Of a stretch of 64,000 bases of DNA, positions 21,921 to 33,100 are shown piece after piece. The stretch comes from Antitrichia curtipendula (Eukaryota; Streptophyta; Bryopsida; Hypnales; Leucodontaceae): NCBI GenBank assembly GCA_951230915.1, contig OX579635.1:14632001-14696000 (forward strand), read 5' to 3'. The translations under genes and the position numbers were made by a program. The notes beneath the pieces were generated by a model. The model was not told the DNA's origin. It did not search any database and worked only from the letters and a program-made list of their open reading frames with translations. How positions within the stretch are numbered: position 1 is the stretch's first letter; every line of letters starts with the position of its first letter.

Positions 21921-23640
21921 ATCGTGAGTGATTGGTTGAGCGTCCACTTTCGCTAATCTCCCACGTCGATTGCAGTCGACGCCCGAGAGTAGCGTGGCAC
22001 CTTAATTGCGAGGAATTTCGTAATCACCTGTTGATCCCGGAATTGGCAGCTTGCCAATTCCTTCAAGCATCCGTTGCAGATGTCAACCCACTACACTGTA
22101 GAAGGGGTGAAGAAAGTAGAAGCGCTACGGTAGTAGGCTGTAAAAGCTACCCTTTCAGGGCTGATTTGCGTTTTACATAGGTTTTAATGATTAAAAATAT
22201 TTATAGCTTATTTTTCAGGGAAAGTCAAATAGATGCCGAATGTAACACAAGTGGTTTCATATTTTTTGATGCATTTTTGAATTAGTTATGAATTTTCAAA
22301 GATTTCTGTTGTAGTTACCTATTTGTGACCCTAAGTCTCCCGAAATCTGTCCCCTTGCAACTTCTAAAGTGATTTGAGGAAATGAAGATAAATGATTGGC
22401 TCTTGCAATAGTAAAACAATTTTTCCTTGATGCATTGAAAAGCTACAGTGGTCCATTTAAGGATCACCTGCAATCCATTCTACAACTAATTGTATGGTTG
22501 GTTTGAAGTATAGGGTTGCAATTATAGCACACTACCTTATAGATGCAGCATGCGGACCATGCGATCATGCCATGCTATTTTTATTTTTGAAAATTTTAAA
22601 TTTTTTTTGGGGACATGAATGTTACTCTGATATCTCAAGGGACCCTGCCTACTGCCTCTTTTGATCCATGAAAGCCTGGACACCCGTCTTGTAAAACGGA
22701 TGACTTGTTGGCACCGGCTTGCAAAGTTGCCCCACCCGTCTTGCAAAATGGATGAACTTGTGAAGAGGTCAAGCCAAAAGTTGTCTAAGGCTTGCAAAAC
22801 TGGGCTCTTTTGCAAGCCAAGGGGAGGCTTGCAAACCGCATGATAGAAGCACCTTTTGTTTTTTTCCAACAAACATTGACTTCATCCGTGAATGTGGACA
22901 TAGTCTCTTGGGTGGCGATGCCCACCTAAGAGGCTATGGGTGGGACGACCCATAGTCCCAGGGTAACAAATTGGATTGACTGGCTGGCAAATTGAATTGC
23001 ATTTTGCCTGACGCGTGGGAATGCTCTGAGGAGGCCTCACGTTGTCCGTCTTTGCAGTTGATCTTCTGAGCGGTGCTTCGTGGCAGACGAATGCTTCGAT
23101 GAAGCTTCGTATTACTTTAGGAGAAGCGCAACCACTTATTTTCCTAATTTAGACATTGACTTTCCTTGCCCATCAATACGGAGGCTCTAAAAAGCAAAGA
23201 GTTCTGCAACCATTCGACTACTTAACCGAGGTTCTCGATAATTTCGAAGTGGGCCTTGTAGCATGCGACGTGCGGCAACAGTCGTCGAATAATAGTACTC
23301 TGACTTTCTTCAATTTTGGGTACAAACAATAAAAAGAAATTTATCGGAATAATAAATTTATAATTACTCAAGAGTCGGTTCATGCGTGGACTCACGTCAC
23401 GCCTAGAACGCCAATCCAAGTTTATGTAATTCCAATTCATAGGAACTACTTACATATTGTTTGCAGCACTTTGCAAGCGATCAGATTGTTTGCAACCCAG
23501 AGAAGAATCGATTTTGCCGTCGCATCCCTGAACCGCAGATCTTCATCGACCGAACTTGCGGGTTTTAGCGTGGACGTTCTTGAAATCCGTTGACTATTCT
23601 CGGTTGAAGGAAGAGAAGATGAAGTTTCATTACTAGGGTT

Positions 23641-26609
23641 TCGCAATCATAAACCCACGACATTTCATCCACAGAAATATTCATTCTGATATATTTCCAT
23701 CACGGTATGTTTCCATCCATATATGAATAGAATTCATGTAAGTCTTCATTCAATGAAAGTTCATCTAAGTCATGATCAAATGAATATTATTCCACTTGTA
23801 TTTCAGTTAAAGTCATCCCGGTCGTTATTCAATTATTTTCATTCAACTTGTTATGCAGTGGAATTAATGCAACTCATAATTCAATCTAATTCATCGAACT
23901 TGTAATTCAATGAATTCAGGTAGCTCGTATGTGAATGAAAACTGTCATTTGTAGGGAAAGTACCTTATTTGTGAATGAAATATTTTATAGATTCATGTTC
24001 CCATAAGATTTAGTAGAACATTACAGTTTGTGAATATTTGGTTAGAATTTTACATTTTTTTAAAGTGTGCATTGCAAGATAGGAGCATTCAAAGTCTTTG
24101 AATGCTTCTTTATGGCTCTGTTAAGAGAAAAGGCAGTAGCATATCTGAAGCTCATTTTTTTGGTGAACAATGTCCAAGATGTTGATGCTTCTTACGATTG
24201 TTTTTCCAACAAAAAAGTAGGCTACAACCGTATAAATTGTAATATAATCTGCAGAACAAATAGTTAAAAATATTAAATAGAACAATTAGAAAGAGATTGA
24301 AATTGTCCTAAAAATGAGATACAAACATTCGAAGCTTTTTTATTGTATTAAATAACGGTCGTGAACCAAAGGATTTTTTCTTTGTGCATGGAAAAATCTT
24401 GCAATTTTTTTATTAATGATTTTGTGAATGAATTTTACAAGAAAACTGTTTATGCTTTTCTTGCATAAAATTTGTAGTGGTCAAAGTACATCTTGCTTCT
24501 CCTTTCGACTATTATGACATCTGCGGGTTTATGTATGTGTAAGTAGGTAGCCATTTCTAAAAGAATTATGAAATAATTTAAATCCTTATAGCAAGTGTTT
24601 GATTGCGCGGTATGAATGTTGTATGTAGAGAAAACCTCTTAACTTGCAAGTTTGCTACTTCTTGAATGCCAACAAAATGGAGCAAGAGTTTTTGATTTAT
24701 GAAATCTTATCATGTAATTTGTGGGAAATTTTTTGTTGAATATGTACACTGCAAGTATTGTGCGGTTTCGCAAGATTGTGGTTTGTAATTCTTTTTAGTA
24801 ATGTTGTTTAAGAAAAAATTAGTGCGACACTGAACGGTGGGACATGAGAGATTAATCATTGCTTCATTTTTATTTGTCTTTCAAATATCTATTAGTGTTT
24901 TTGAAGAACCCAAATTGGAAGAAGGCCTTTTGTCTGTGGGGCTAATTGATTATTCCTAGAACCCACTCTCTTCTCGAAGTGCAATGGAACTAAGTGATTT
25001 CATGGAAAAGAACGTTTGTGAAAGCCACATTTTTAAGCGTCTTTGTTTTATTATTTTGCAAGTGAAGGCAAAAGTGTCCATGTAATGTTTATAATGTGAA
25101 TTGCAGTAGTTCTTAGAAACTCTCGGAGAGACGCTTGAAATGTTGTGTTCGTAATTGAAAAAGAAAAAGAAATATATGCAAAAGTTGTGCAATTAGTCAA
25201 TGTATTGTAAGAAGTCATAAAGAATTACAATGATCATAGTCTATGACTTGAAGAGTATGAATCCTCTTTGGTTTGTAGGACCTGGATTCTTTTATTCACA
25301 TCTAAATAGAGAATATAGAGAGTATACAGGACTTTCATATTGGTTGTCTAGCAACATATGAAAGAACAATATGTACTACAGGAGTATCATAAGGAACTGC
25401 TAGAACTTATCACCTTCATGTCGCGTTTCTAAAAACTAAGTGCACAGTCCAGTGATTCTTGTGAGAGGCATTTCTAGTTATTTTTGAATTAGCAATTCAG
25501 ATATGTAGGCTAAGTGGTTTGAACTTGCACATGAAAACCTTTAGAAAGAAAGAGAGCATGACGAATGTTATGAATGTTTCAGTGCATTTATTAGAAGTGG
25601 AAATGGGATGGTGTTGTTTGCATGTTTACAAAGTAATGGCCAATGTAAAAGGATTCCAGCGAATTTGTATGATGTTTGCAGTTAGAAGTACAAGTAAAAT
25701 ATTGTAGAACGTGTGCACTTATGAAAGGGTGGAAGTGTAGTAGTAGGAGGCACACGTTGACGATATTGAGTTGTTTATAGAGGTCATGAATGGAAAATTC
25801 CACCAAACAATTGTAGGTTGTTCATCTAAAATAGACTTCAATTCATTTGTAATGGATCCTTATTGCAATACTTTACCGAAAATTGTTGTTTATTCATCTA
25901 AAATAGTCTTTAAAATCATCTAAGACGGGTCTGTATTGAATCCAATGAAACTAAATTAAGTAGTTGTTTTAACTACATTTCAGCCCTTTTTATGTTTAGA
26001 AATTTAACATAATTAATTTTGTTTAACATTGTATCATGTAGCCGTAATTAAGAGAAAGCGTTCTTCAATTTTTTTTGATAATTCAACTTATATTCAAGAG
26101 TTAGAGTGCAAATTCTTTAAAAAAATGAGGTTTTACGCCCAAGTTGGCTCCTATTAGTGTACTTCCACCGAAAACATCATTAATAATTGATAGAGTAAAA
26201 AAGTAATGTAGTCCTCTGTATGTAGGTTTTCTGTGTTTTGCAATTGAACGAATTGAATTTTTAAAATAGTTAGGTTGATAAAAACTCATTATGTGCAAGT
26301 TGTATGAAGAGCATGCAATGGTTGCTTGAATATGATGTTCAAGTATTTTTGTTAAAGTTCACTGAAGTAAAAGAAGTGAAAAAAGGATCGAAAACATTGC
26401 ATTTGTTTTTGTAGTAATCTTTTTGAGGGCTTGAAAAGTAGCTATGGTAGGGGGGGTTGCATTGTGCTTAGAAAATTATCAAGAAAAAGTTTCTTATTGA
26501 GTCTTTTGTGAATGAAAATACAGAGAGGATAGTAGTTTGGGAAGATATTGAATCAGAGAAGCTCTTCATCAAATACATGACTATTATATATCAAGTGTGA
26601 AGCTGGAAA
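23641..26609. other. AT-rich spacer upstream of the DUF7869 gene
   Basis: No gene or clear repeat seen. It presumably includes 5' untranslated sequence of the gene starting at 26610. TATATATC lies about 20 bp before the start codon, too close to be its TATA box. Confidence 0.45.
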
Positions 26610-29600
26610 ATGGCAGCACAACCATTTGGAAGCCCAGTGGTATTCAATGCGGTATTGACAACAGTGGTTGCTACAGAACGAAGGAGCGTAGGGGACAGAT
26701 TGGCGCGTGTGGTACGAGGAAGACTATTCGAAGAAGAAGATCGTGCACCTGTGGATGGAGAATTTCAATCTATCAATGGCATGGTTCAACTTCTTGGAGA
26801 CGAAGGTCAAGTTGTGGGTGTGGGCGTGGTGGATACAAATTTCACATGCGGTGATGAACTCCATCGAGAGAAATTACGTCCTTTTGAGATTGCAGTTCGT
26901 GTCACACATGCTGTACATGAAACAGAATGGGTTGGTGAGTTGGTATGGAAGACTATGGGAGATTGTGTAGATAAAATTATACAATGGCATCGTGCTTCTG
27001 TTCGTTATGCACGTCCGTACGAGGTGAGAACGACGGCAACAAATTCGATGGAGGGGCAGAATTCATCGTTTCCTCCAGTTGCAACACCACAATTCGATTT
27101 TCATGACGTAGAAGAGAACCCAAGCACTTCCGAATGCACACCACCAAGTCAAGGTGTCAGAAGCACACAAGAAAGAAGTTCTCCTGTGACGTTAGGCTCT
27201 GAAGATAGCACTCCAAATTTAACAAGAGTGGAAGGACTACCTGAGCTTACACCAAGGAGGCGGTACTCAATGGCAAATCGAAGGGCAAGGGTGCGAAGTC
27301 CACGGGAGAGGGGAGAGTCTGCTCGTCCAAAAGTTACTCTGGACAGTGTAATGTGTGCGAAGGAAAGGGGAGCATGTAAACGCAATTGTTTGCGTGATGT
27401 AGATGCGAAGTATGTACTGGACCAACGATATATGGCTTGGGGACAAAAGTACGAAGAACGTGCTACTTGGATAATGCAAATGCTTAATGCCTTTTACACT
27501 CGCACGGAGGGTCCGACAAGAGACAAGTACGTGACAAAACTGGATGGTAGGGTCGTGTGCAATGCATGCTACGCCGCTGCGCTGGGTTATTCTCAAAGGC
27601 GTTTGAAGCAATTGAAGACAGCACATGCTGTATATGGCAGAGTGGCAGCCGTTCATGGAAACAGGTGTCAGCACAAGGAAAGTGCAAAAATGTCTGCAGC
27701 TAGGGAAAACCTCAACGTTTTTTTCAACGAAGCCGGTTGTCAACAGCCCCATCGATCGATTCGCAGGAAAATGGACAATGCGGTTCTCCCGTTGATTCTG
27801 TTGCCAATGAATACCACCAAGTTGGATGTTTTTCAGTATGTGAACGAAGAAGTGAAGAAACTAGTGGACGGGTTGGAGTTGTCAATGTCTTCGTTTCGTC
27901 GGCTTTGGCGGAAGGAATTTCCGCATGTGCAAATTCCACCTTATTCCCGGTTTTCGAAGTGTTGTCATTGTTGGGAGTATAAGTGTGGGATGGAATCCAC
28001 GACAAATGCAGTCGCAAAGGTGAAGATAAAAGAGCTGTACGTGTTGCACATTCGATTTCAAATGGAAGAGAGGCGAGATTATTGGTTGTTCAAGAGGTCC
28101 GCGATGATCACTCCAGACTTCTTTATGTGTTTGATTGTTGATGGTATGGATCAAAATACGACCATGATACCGAAGATGAGGCAGACCGTGAAGAACATCG
28201 AATCTCGGTTTGTGAAGACTCATTTGTGTGGTGTACTTGTACATGGTATTGGCCTGTATGCGGATGTGTGGATAGATGCTCACCACAAGCATGATAGCAA
28301 TCAAGTCGTAACGTCGGTGATGAACGTTATATGTGACGTGAAGCGAAGGAAGGGGTCTTTGCCACCGACGTTGAGGATTCAAGCGGATAACACCACGAGG
28401 GAGAACAAGAACGCTTACATGTTTGGCATGTGTGCTGCACTAGTTGGGCTTGGTTTCTTCAAGGAAGTGCATCTTTGCTTTTTGATAGTGGGCCACACAC
28501 ATGAAGACATCGATCAGAGGTTCAGTGTGATTTCGAACGTATTGAAGAGGAAAGACGTAGATACTTTGAGAGAGATGTTGCAGTTGGTGGAGAAGGGAAC
28601 GTCGTACACAGAGGCTTTTGTGAGTGCTCGCAAGCTTGAACACGTTCGCGACTGGAAGGTATTTATCACACCTCATTTACTACGAGGAGGAGAATCATTG
28701 ACGGGCATTACATTTCCACACCATATGAGGTTTTACGTGGAGAATGGGTTGGTCCGTGTGCAACACAAGCATTTCTGCACAGATGAGTGGGGCCCAACGA
28801 GAGGGCATTTGTGTCTGAATTCACTGCCTAGCATAGCAGAGAAACCGGACCTCGCGGAGGTGTTTGCAGCTGATCAGAGGGAATTGAAAGCATTGGACGA
28901 GTTCATTGCATACAAGAAGAAGATGATAGACAGAGGCTTCAACCCGATCAAGAACATGGAAGTGGTGGACGAAATAGAACAGTTCAAAGAGTATTTGGAA
29001 GAATTTCCACAACGAAATAGGGAAGGTGTCCGTGATTTACCATTTTGGCCCAGCGATGTTTTGAACCAGAACAGGGATGATGGAATTGTTCCTGACGTGG
29101 AAGGAGGTACAGCAGTTGCTGATGAGGATGGGAATACAACGGAGAGTGTAGCCGTTGATAGGATTATGGCGACAATGCCAAATCCTGAGAGGAGGGGGTA
29201 TTTCGGACCTCGCAGAGATAGACCTGTACAAGCAACATCACGAAGAGTGACTGGGGGAAGGATTCGAGGCAGAAGGAATGCAGTTGTACCAGAGGTACGA
29301 CAAGATACACAGGAAGATCCATTTCTTCCATTCAATCCAGAGAATGACGTTGTTGTAGGGCAGTACGTAGCCCTTACCGTAAAACTAGCGGAAGTAAGAG
29401 GAGGAGTACCTTTTTTTTTAGGGAAGGTGCTCGAATTCGGACAGGGGACGTGGGCCTCAAAGATGAAGGTCCTGTGGTATTGGCCTACTATGAGACCTGG
29501 AGCACATGATGAAGCGGGTAGTAACCGAGTGAGGTACACGAACTATATGGAGTCAACGTGGGAACCGTCTGGTGAGATGTTGGGCTGGACCGAGAAGGAA

Positions 29601-29804
29601 GCTGCTATATATTCATGGACGGATGTCCCTCGTCGAGGGAGAAGTGGTCATGTTATAGGTTCCAAGATTACAGTGTATGGCGTGAATACAGAGGAGACAG
29701 TGATCATTCCAGCAGAGGCAAAAGCACATCTTCTCGAGTACACGGCAATGCAGATGGAGAATCTAGATGACGAACGTCTGCAGAATGATTTGAATAGGTA
29801 CTAG
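26610..29804 (+). CDS. DUF7869-family protein, candidate DDE/D-type transposase of the 19.5-kb element
   Basis: One unbroken exon of 1064 codons. Residues ~45-140 form a small module (VGVGVV..GDELHREKL..EIAVRV) that has a counterpart in the relic at 54.2 kb. A serine/proline-rich linker (~150-245) follows. Residues ~255-460 hold cysteine clusters typical of the family: C317-N-A-C320, and KCCHCWEYKCG with C451, C452, C454 and C459. The DUF7869 core spans ~480-700. It contains LIVDGMDQ (D511, D514), LRIQADN with D593 followed by ENKN (598-601), and GHTHEDIDQ (628-636, with E632, D633 and D635). Spacing and the strand-D pattern suggest an RNase H-like fold with a DDE/D triad; that function is my inference. 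The C-terminus (~930-1010) has a GQYVAL..FFLGKVLE..KVLWYW segment resembling a BAH- or chromo-like module. The gene points outward toward the right terminal repeat, which lies ~280 bp beyond its stop. No frameshifts or internal stops are seen. Confidence 0.85.
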   Translation: MAAQPFGSPVVFNAVLTTVVATERRSVGDRLARVVRGRLFEEEDRAPVDGEFQSINGMVQLLGDEGQVVGVGVVDTNFTCGDELHREKLRPFEIAVRVTHAVHETEWVGELVWKTMGDCVDKIIQWHRASVRYARPYEVRTTATNSMEGQNSSFPPVATPQFDFHDVEENPSTSECTPPSQGVRSTQERSSPVTLGSEDSTPNLTRVEGLPELTPRRRYSMANRRARVRSPRERGESARPKVTLDSVMCAKERGACKRNCLRDVDAKYVLDQRYMAWGQKYEERATWIMQMLNAFYTRTEGPTRDKYVTKLDGRVVCNACYAAALGYSQRRLKQLKTAHAVYGRVAAVHGNRCQHKESAKMSAARENLNVFFNEAGCQQPHRSIRRKMDNAVLPLILLPMNTTKLDVFQYVNEEVKKLVDGLELSMSSFRRLWRKEFPHVQIPPYSRFSKCCHCWEYKCGMESTTNAVAKVKIKELYVLHIRFQMEERRDYWLFKRSAMITPDFFMCLIVDGMDQNTTMIPKMRQTVKNIESRFVKTHLCGVLVHGIGLYADVWIDAHHKHDSNQVVTSVMNVICDVKRRKGSLPPTLRIQADNTTRENKNAYMFGMCAALVGLGFFKEVHLCFLIVGHTHEDIDQRFSVISNVLKRKDVDTLREMLQLVEKGTSYTEAFVSARKLEHVRDWKVFITPHLLRGGESLTGITFPHHMRFYVENGLVRVQHKHFCTDEWGPTRGHLCLNSLPSIAEKPDLAEVFAADQRELKALDEFIAYKKKMIDRGFNPIKNMEVVDEIEQFKEYLEEFPQRNREGVRDLPFWPSDVLNQNRDDGIVPDVEGGTAVADEDGNTTESVAVDRIMATMPNPERRGYFGPRRDRPVQATSRRVTGGRIRGRRNAVVPEVRQDTQEDPFLPFNPENDVVVGQYVALTVKLAEVRGGVPFFLGKVLEFGQGTWASKMKVLWYWPTMRPGAHDEAGSNRVRYTNYMESTWEPSGEMLGWTEKEAAIYSWTDVPRRGRSGHVIGSKITVYGVNTEETVIIPAEAKAHLLEYTAMQMENLDDERLQNDLNRY

Positions 29805-30086
29805 TGAGATATGATATTATGCAGTGTTGTTCGACGTACTTGTAGTTGTAGGTATGTAGAAGTACTGAAGTGTGAAGCATAGACTAATAAGTCTCAAAAG
29901 TAGTGTGGAGTGAAAAGTGTGTAAGGTTTTTATGAAGTAATTATAAAAAAAAGAGTGTGTGACAACTTTTCACCAAGCAATTTCTCCTGTTAAGAGCAAA
30001 CGATGTTTGCAATAATCGCTCCCCCCCACAACTTTTGAGATTGTCCATTTTTGATGCCATACTAGCCAAGTGCAATGTCGCACCCC
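29805..30086. other. 3' flank of the DUF7869 gene inside the element
   Basis: AT-rich sequence that ends in the subterminal CCAAGTGCAA motif and the terminal repeat. It should contain the polyadenylation site; no strong AATAAA is visible. Confidence 0.5.
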
Positions 30087-30115
30087 CCAAGTGCAAGAAT
30101 GTCTAATTCGGTGTT
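30087..30115 (-). repeat. Right terminal inverted repeat of the 19.5-kb element
   Basis: This is the exact reverse complement of 10591-10619. A further CCAAGTGCAA lies 12 bp further in (30066-30075), in direct orientation to the one in the terminal repeat. So both ends carry two copies of the decamer, arranged head-to-head on the left and in tandem on the right. Confidence 0.85.
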
Positions 30116-30155
30116 TTTTTGGCAGAAAAATGGCCTTGATCCTTTAGGGGTTAAA

Positions 30156-33100
30156 GACCACAATGGGGTAACTTACTTGCACATGAAACATTGTTTAAAA
30201 CTTTGTAAATTACTTAAATAGTGATTGTCCAGGCTTTTATTTGGCCGAGATTCACATGTAGGTGCACTACTTTTCAAACTTTGAAATACGCATTGCAGTG
30301 ATGTAAGGCGCATCCAAGTACCATCATTGTTGCTTTGGGCTTTTTATTTGTTTATTCAAAGGCATGCTTCAATTGATGAATGCAAAAGTCTATAAATACA
30401 AATAGTAACCTACAGGGCTTTTACTTCTAAAAGATGCTTATAATTCAAACAAGGTCAAAAAAATACAAAAAAATTATAGACCTACATCTTTTTTATTTCT
30501 CTAGTAGGCAAAAAAAAATTTCAAATTTTTTTGGTCCAATACATAATTCACAAACCTTTAATGGGTGAATGCAAGAAAGATTAGTACTATTTTTTGTCAC
30601 ACTTGACGTGTCGGACTTGTTATCGGCTATAACTTTTGAAGAATGAATCCAATTAACTTGAAATTTTTTTTGAAGATGTCTAACCTGATCTTGTTTAGAT
30701 CCCTTATTTTTCAAAAATATTTAAAAATCATTTTATATTTAAATTTCAATTTGGCTAATTTGTCACACTTTGCAGTTTAGGGGTTTTTAGTACTGGGGAG
30801 TATCCAAACTTAATGATCTAGATCTGAAATTTCTATGGTCTATTCCCATAGTAGGAACTCATGTATCTACCAAAGGAAATTTAAAAATATTTTATTTTAT
30901 GCCCTCCACATACGTGCAAACAGGGCTCCCTTGCGCGCGCAGTTCTGAACATTCAAAATTGTTTCAAGATCATTTTTTTGGTGAAATGTCTTTCCTATAA
31001 AGTCTTCCCAAATGTACAATTTTTAGTTTCCTTAAAAATTGTTTTTTCTATTTTTTACAAATTAAAATGTGAAAGTACCTATTTTCATGAGATTTTGCAC
31101 TTTTTCAGTTCTCCTACTTAGAGAATTTTTCTATGCTTTTCCTTCCTAGGGTAACTTCTTCTTAAAGGTGTATACATTGAACAGATTTTTCAGATTTTTT
31201 TTAAAAAAAATTTCTAATTAAACAGTACTCCCAAAAAAATCAGCAGTACTGTGGAAAACGCTACGCAAAGTGGACGGTCTTTCTTGCATTCACCCTAATT
31301 TTGCTTACATGTATGCTTTATGAGCCTCCTAGTACCTTATGTCAAACGAAAAGGGGAGTCAATCTAACTACCTATTGGTTTAAAAGAAAAGGATTCAATT
31401 GACCACATGGTACTTTACAACAACATTTACGGTTTGACTACTAGCTTTGGCCTTAACTAATTGATTTTTTTTTCAACATCAACGGTTATCTTAGTGAGCT
31501 ATCTACTAACCTTGGCCCTTAATTAAATGGTTTCTTTCTTTTCAGCCGATAGTGATCCCCAATGGATTGATTATTGGACAAGTTCTTAACTAATTGATTT
31601 TTTTTTTCTGAGCTTAGAGCCTTAGCAGGTATCCTTGTTGGTTTTATTGTTGCCGAAGCATTAACTAATTGATTTTTCTTTTTGGTCTGGATAGTTGTCC
31701 CTATTGGACTATATACTGACTCAAACCTTAACTAATCAATTTTTTTTCCTTTTTAGCTTAGACAAAGTTGATTTTTTGCCTATTGGTTCAACTTGTGACC
31801 AATCTAATTTTTAGTATGCCCTAGTCCAACTCTAACACATTCTAACTAAATTTGGGCTTCAAGCCCAAACAATCAAGATTTTTGGAATTACTCCACAATA
31901 ATAAACCACGTAGAACAAATTCAAAGCTCCGTCATCAAAAAGCACAAAAAACTAGGAAAAATGTTTCTAAACTTAAAACTTAATTGAGGGGCTTTAGCTT
32001 TGCTATATGATGGATTAGCACCAAAATTTCCAACAAATATAAAGTGATAGTTGGTACTTTGGGATTGCTAGCTTTGTCGTATAGAAGATTAGTATCAAAA
32101 TTCCAAATAAAATATCAAGGGTAGTTAGTACTTGGATTTGAAGTTAAGATAAGACAATAGCTTTGCCGTTTGGTGGATTAACACCAAATTCTTAAAGCCA
32201 GATTTAAAAAGACAAGTTAGTACGGTACTTGAGAACTCTGATTTTTCAACCCAAACTCTTGAAATAACACAAAATCAACACATAGGATTAGTTTTCAAAT
32301 GTCTACGCTTTAGGGGGATGTTTTCCAACTCAAAATTGTGATATCCACTCAACAAACTCAATTTGAAATGAATAGGAAGCAGAAATTTAAAATATCACAA
32401 AAGAAAGATAAAATGGTTTGTAATTGAAATTCAAAACACATCAATTAAATAAGGCTAATTGAAAGGACCCCAACGTCCTTTGGAATGAGCTTGAATTACA
32501 AGAATTTCAACAATGATCAAAGATCAAAGTTCTACATGCAATTCAAACAAGATTTTTTGGCCAAATAGCCAAATAGCCAAAATTCTAACAACGTGACTTT
32601 GTCTTGGCCAAACTTAACAAAAAGAAAAGGGGTGCAAAAAGAAAAGAAGAAGATGACTTTTTTACTCTTCTAAGGCTTCCTTTCCCTCTCATTATACCTA
32701 AAATTACCTACAAAAAAATCAAATTAACATTAACTATTCAAATTCTACTCTATTGTTGTGATTGTCCTAACTATTGGAGAAATTTTTCAAATGCCAAATG
32801 TATTGTGCCATTGTCTATAGCAGACCCAAATTATTCTATTAGGCCCTCCAACCCCTACTTATAGGCCATATTGTAAACAAAAGCCAACAATTTGCAAACC
32901 GGTGAAATAGGTAAGAAGTACAAATGTTGGAGGTTTCTTTTTCTCAAGACTTTTTTTTGAGGTTTCTTGTAAGGTTCACAAAAGTGAAAAGAAGAGTTCA
33001 AATTGACTTCATTTGGACATCATATGCTCCTGGTACACCGGTCAACTCATCATGTATTTTTATAAAAAGTTGTTGCCGCTCTTGGTTTTGGTACTTGTTG

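Larger units (their letters stand above)
19881..23640. promoter_or_regulatory. GC-richer island in the spacer between the two divergent genes; possible regulatory region
   Basis: Compared with both sides, this ~3.7-kb part is clearly richer in G, C and CpG. It holds several repeats: a 26-bp direct repeat at 20040-20065 and 21030-21055 with one mismatch, a 50-bp tandem pair, two GC hairpins, and a 42-43-bp triplet repeat. A segment around 21650-21700 (CGACCGAACTTGCGG) recurs near 23545-23560. None of the short frames looks like a conserved protein. The island lies between divergent genes, so promoters or 5' exons are plausible, but I cannot place a start site. Confidence 0.35.
10591..30115. 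mobile_element. 19.5-kb DNA transposon encoding DUF7869 and ParB/pseudo-methyltransferase proteins
   Basis: The terminal inverted repeats are perfect over 29 bp and begin AACACCGAATTAGACATT. Both sides carry TTTTT (10586-10590 and 30116-30120), consistent with a 5-bp target duplication, although a T-run is easy to match. The host sequence is a MITE whose length is restored when the element is removed. The cargo is two large divergent genes, with tails toward the ends and starts toward the middle: 15646 to 11123 (-) and 26610 to 29804 (+). They are separated by ~11 kb of non-coding DNA. Both frames are long and uninterrupted apart from one probable intron. I know of no named superfamily with this combination. 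Confidence 0.8.
9701..30150. mobile_element. TTAA-flanked ~920-bp MITE, split by a 19.5-kb insertion
   Basis: The left end is TTAA (9697-9700) plus CCCCTAAAGG. The right end is CCTTTAGGGG plus TTAA (30151-30154). Removing 10591-30115 and one copy of the 5-bp duplication joins the two sides into a MITE of 920 bp. That agrees with the lengths of family copies at 33796-34725 (930 bp), 57626-58543 (918 bp) and 16747-17685 (939 bp). The junction reconstructed this way, GAGTG-TTTTT-GGCAG, resembles the corresponding place in other copies. Confidence 0.8.

Noticed and set aside
10591..30115. Classifying the 19.5-kb element as piggyBac because TTAA and CCCC ends surround it
   Set aside because: Those ends belong to the host MITE. 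The inner element has its own AACACC ends and a TTTTT duplication, and neither gene resembles a piggyBac transposase.
31445..31790. Repeated TTAACTAATTGATTTTT phrase as a satellite array
   Set aside because: Spacing is irregular (about 57-86 bp) and similarity between units is limited to the short phrase, so I mention it only in the description of that stretch.
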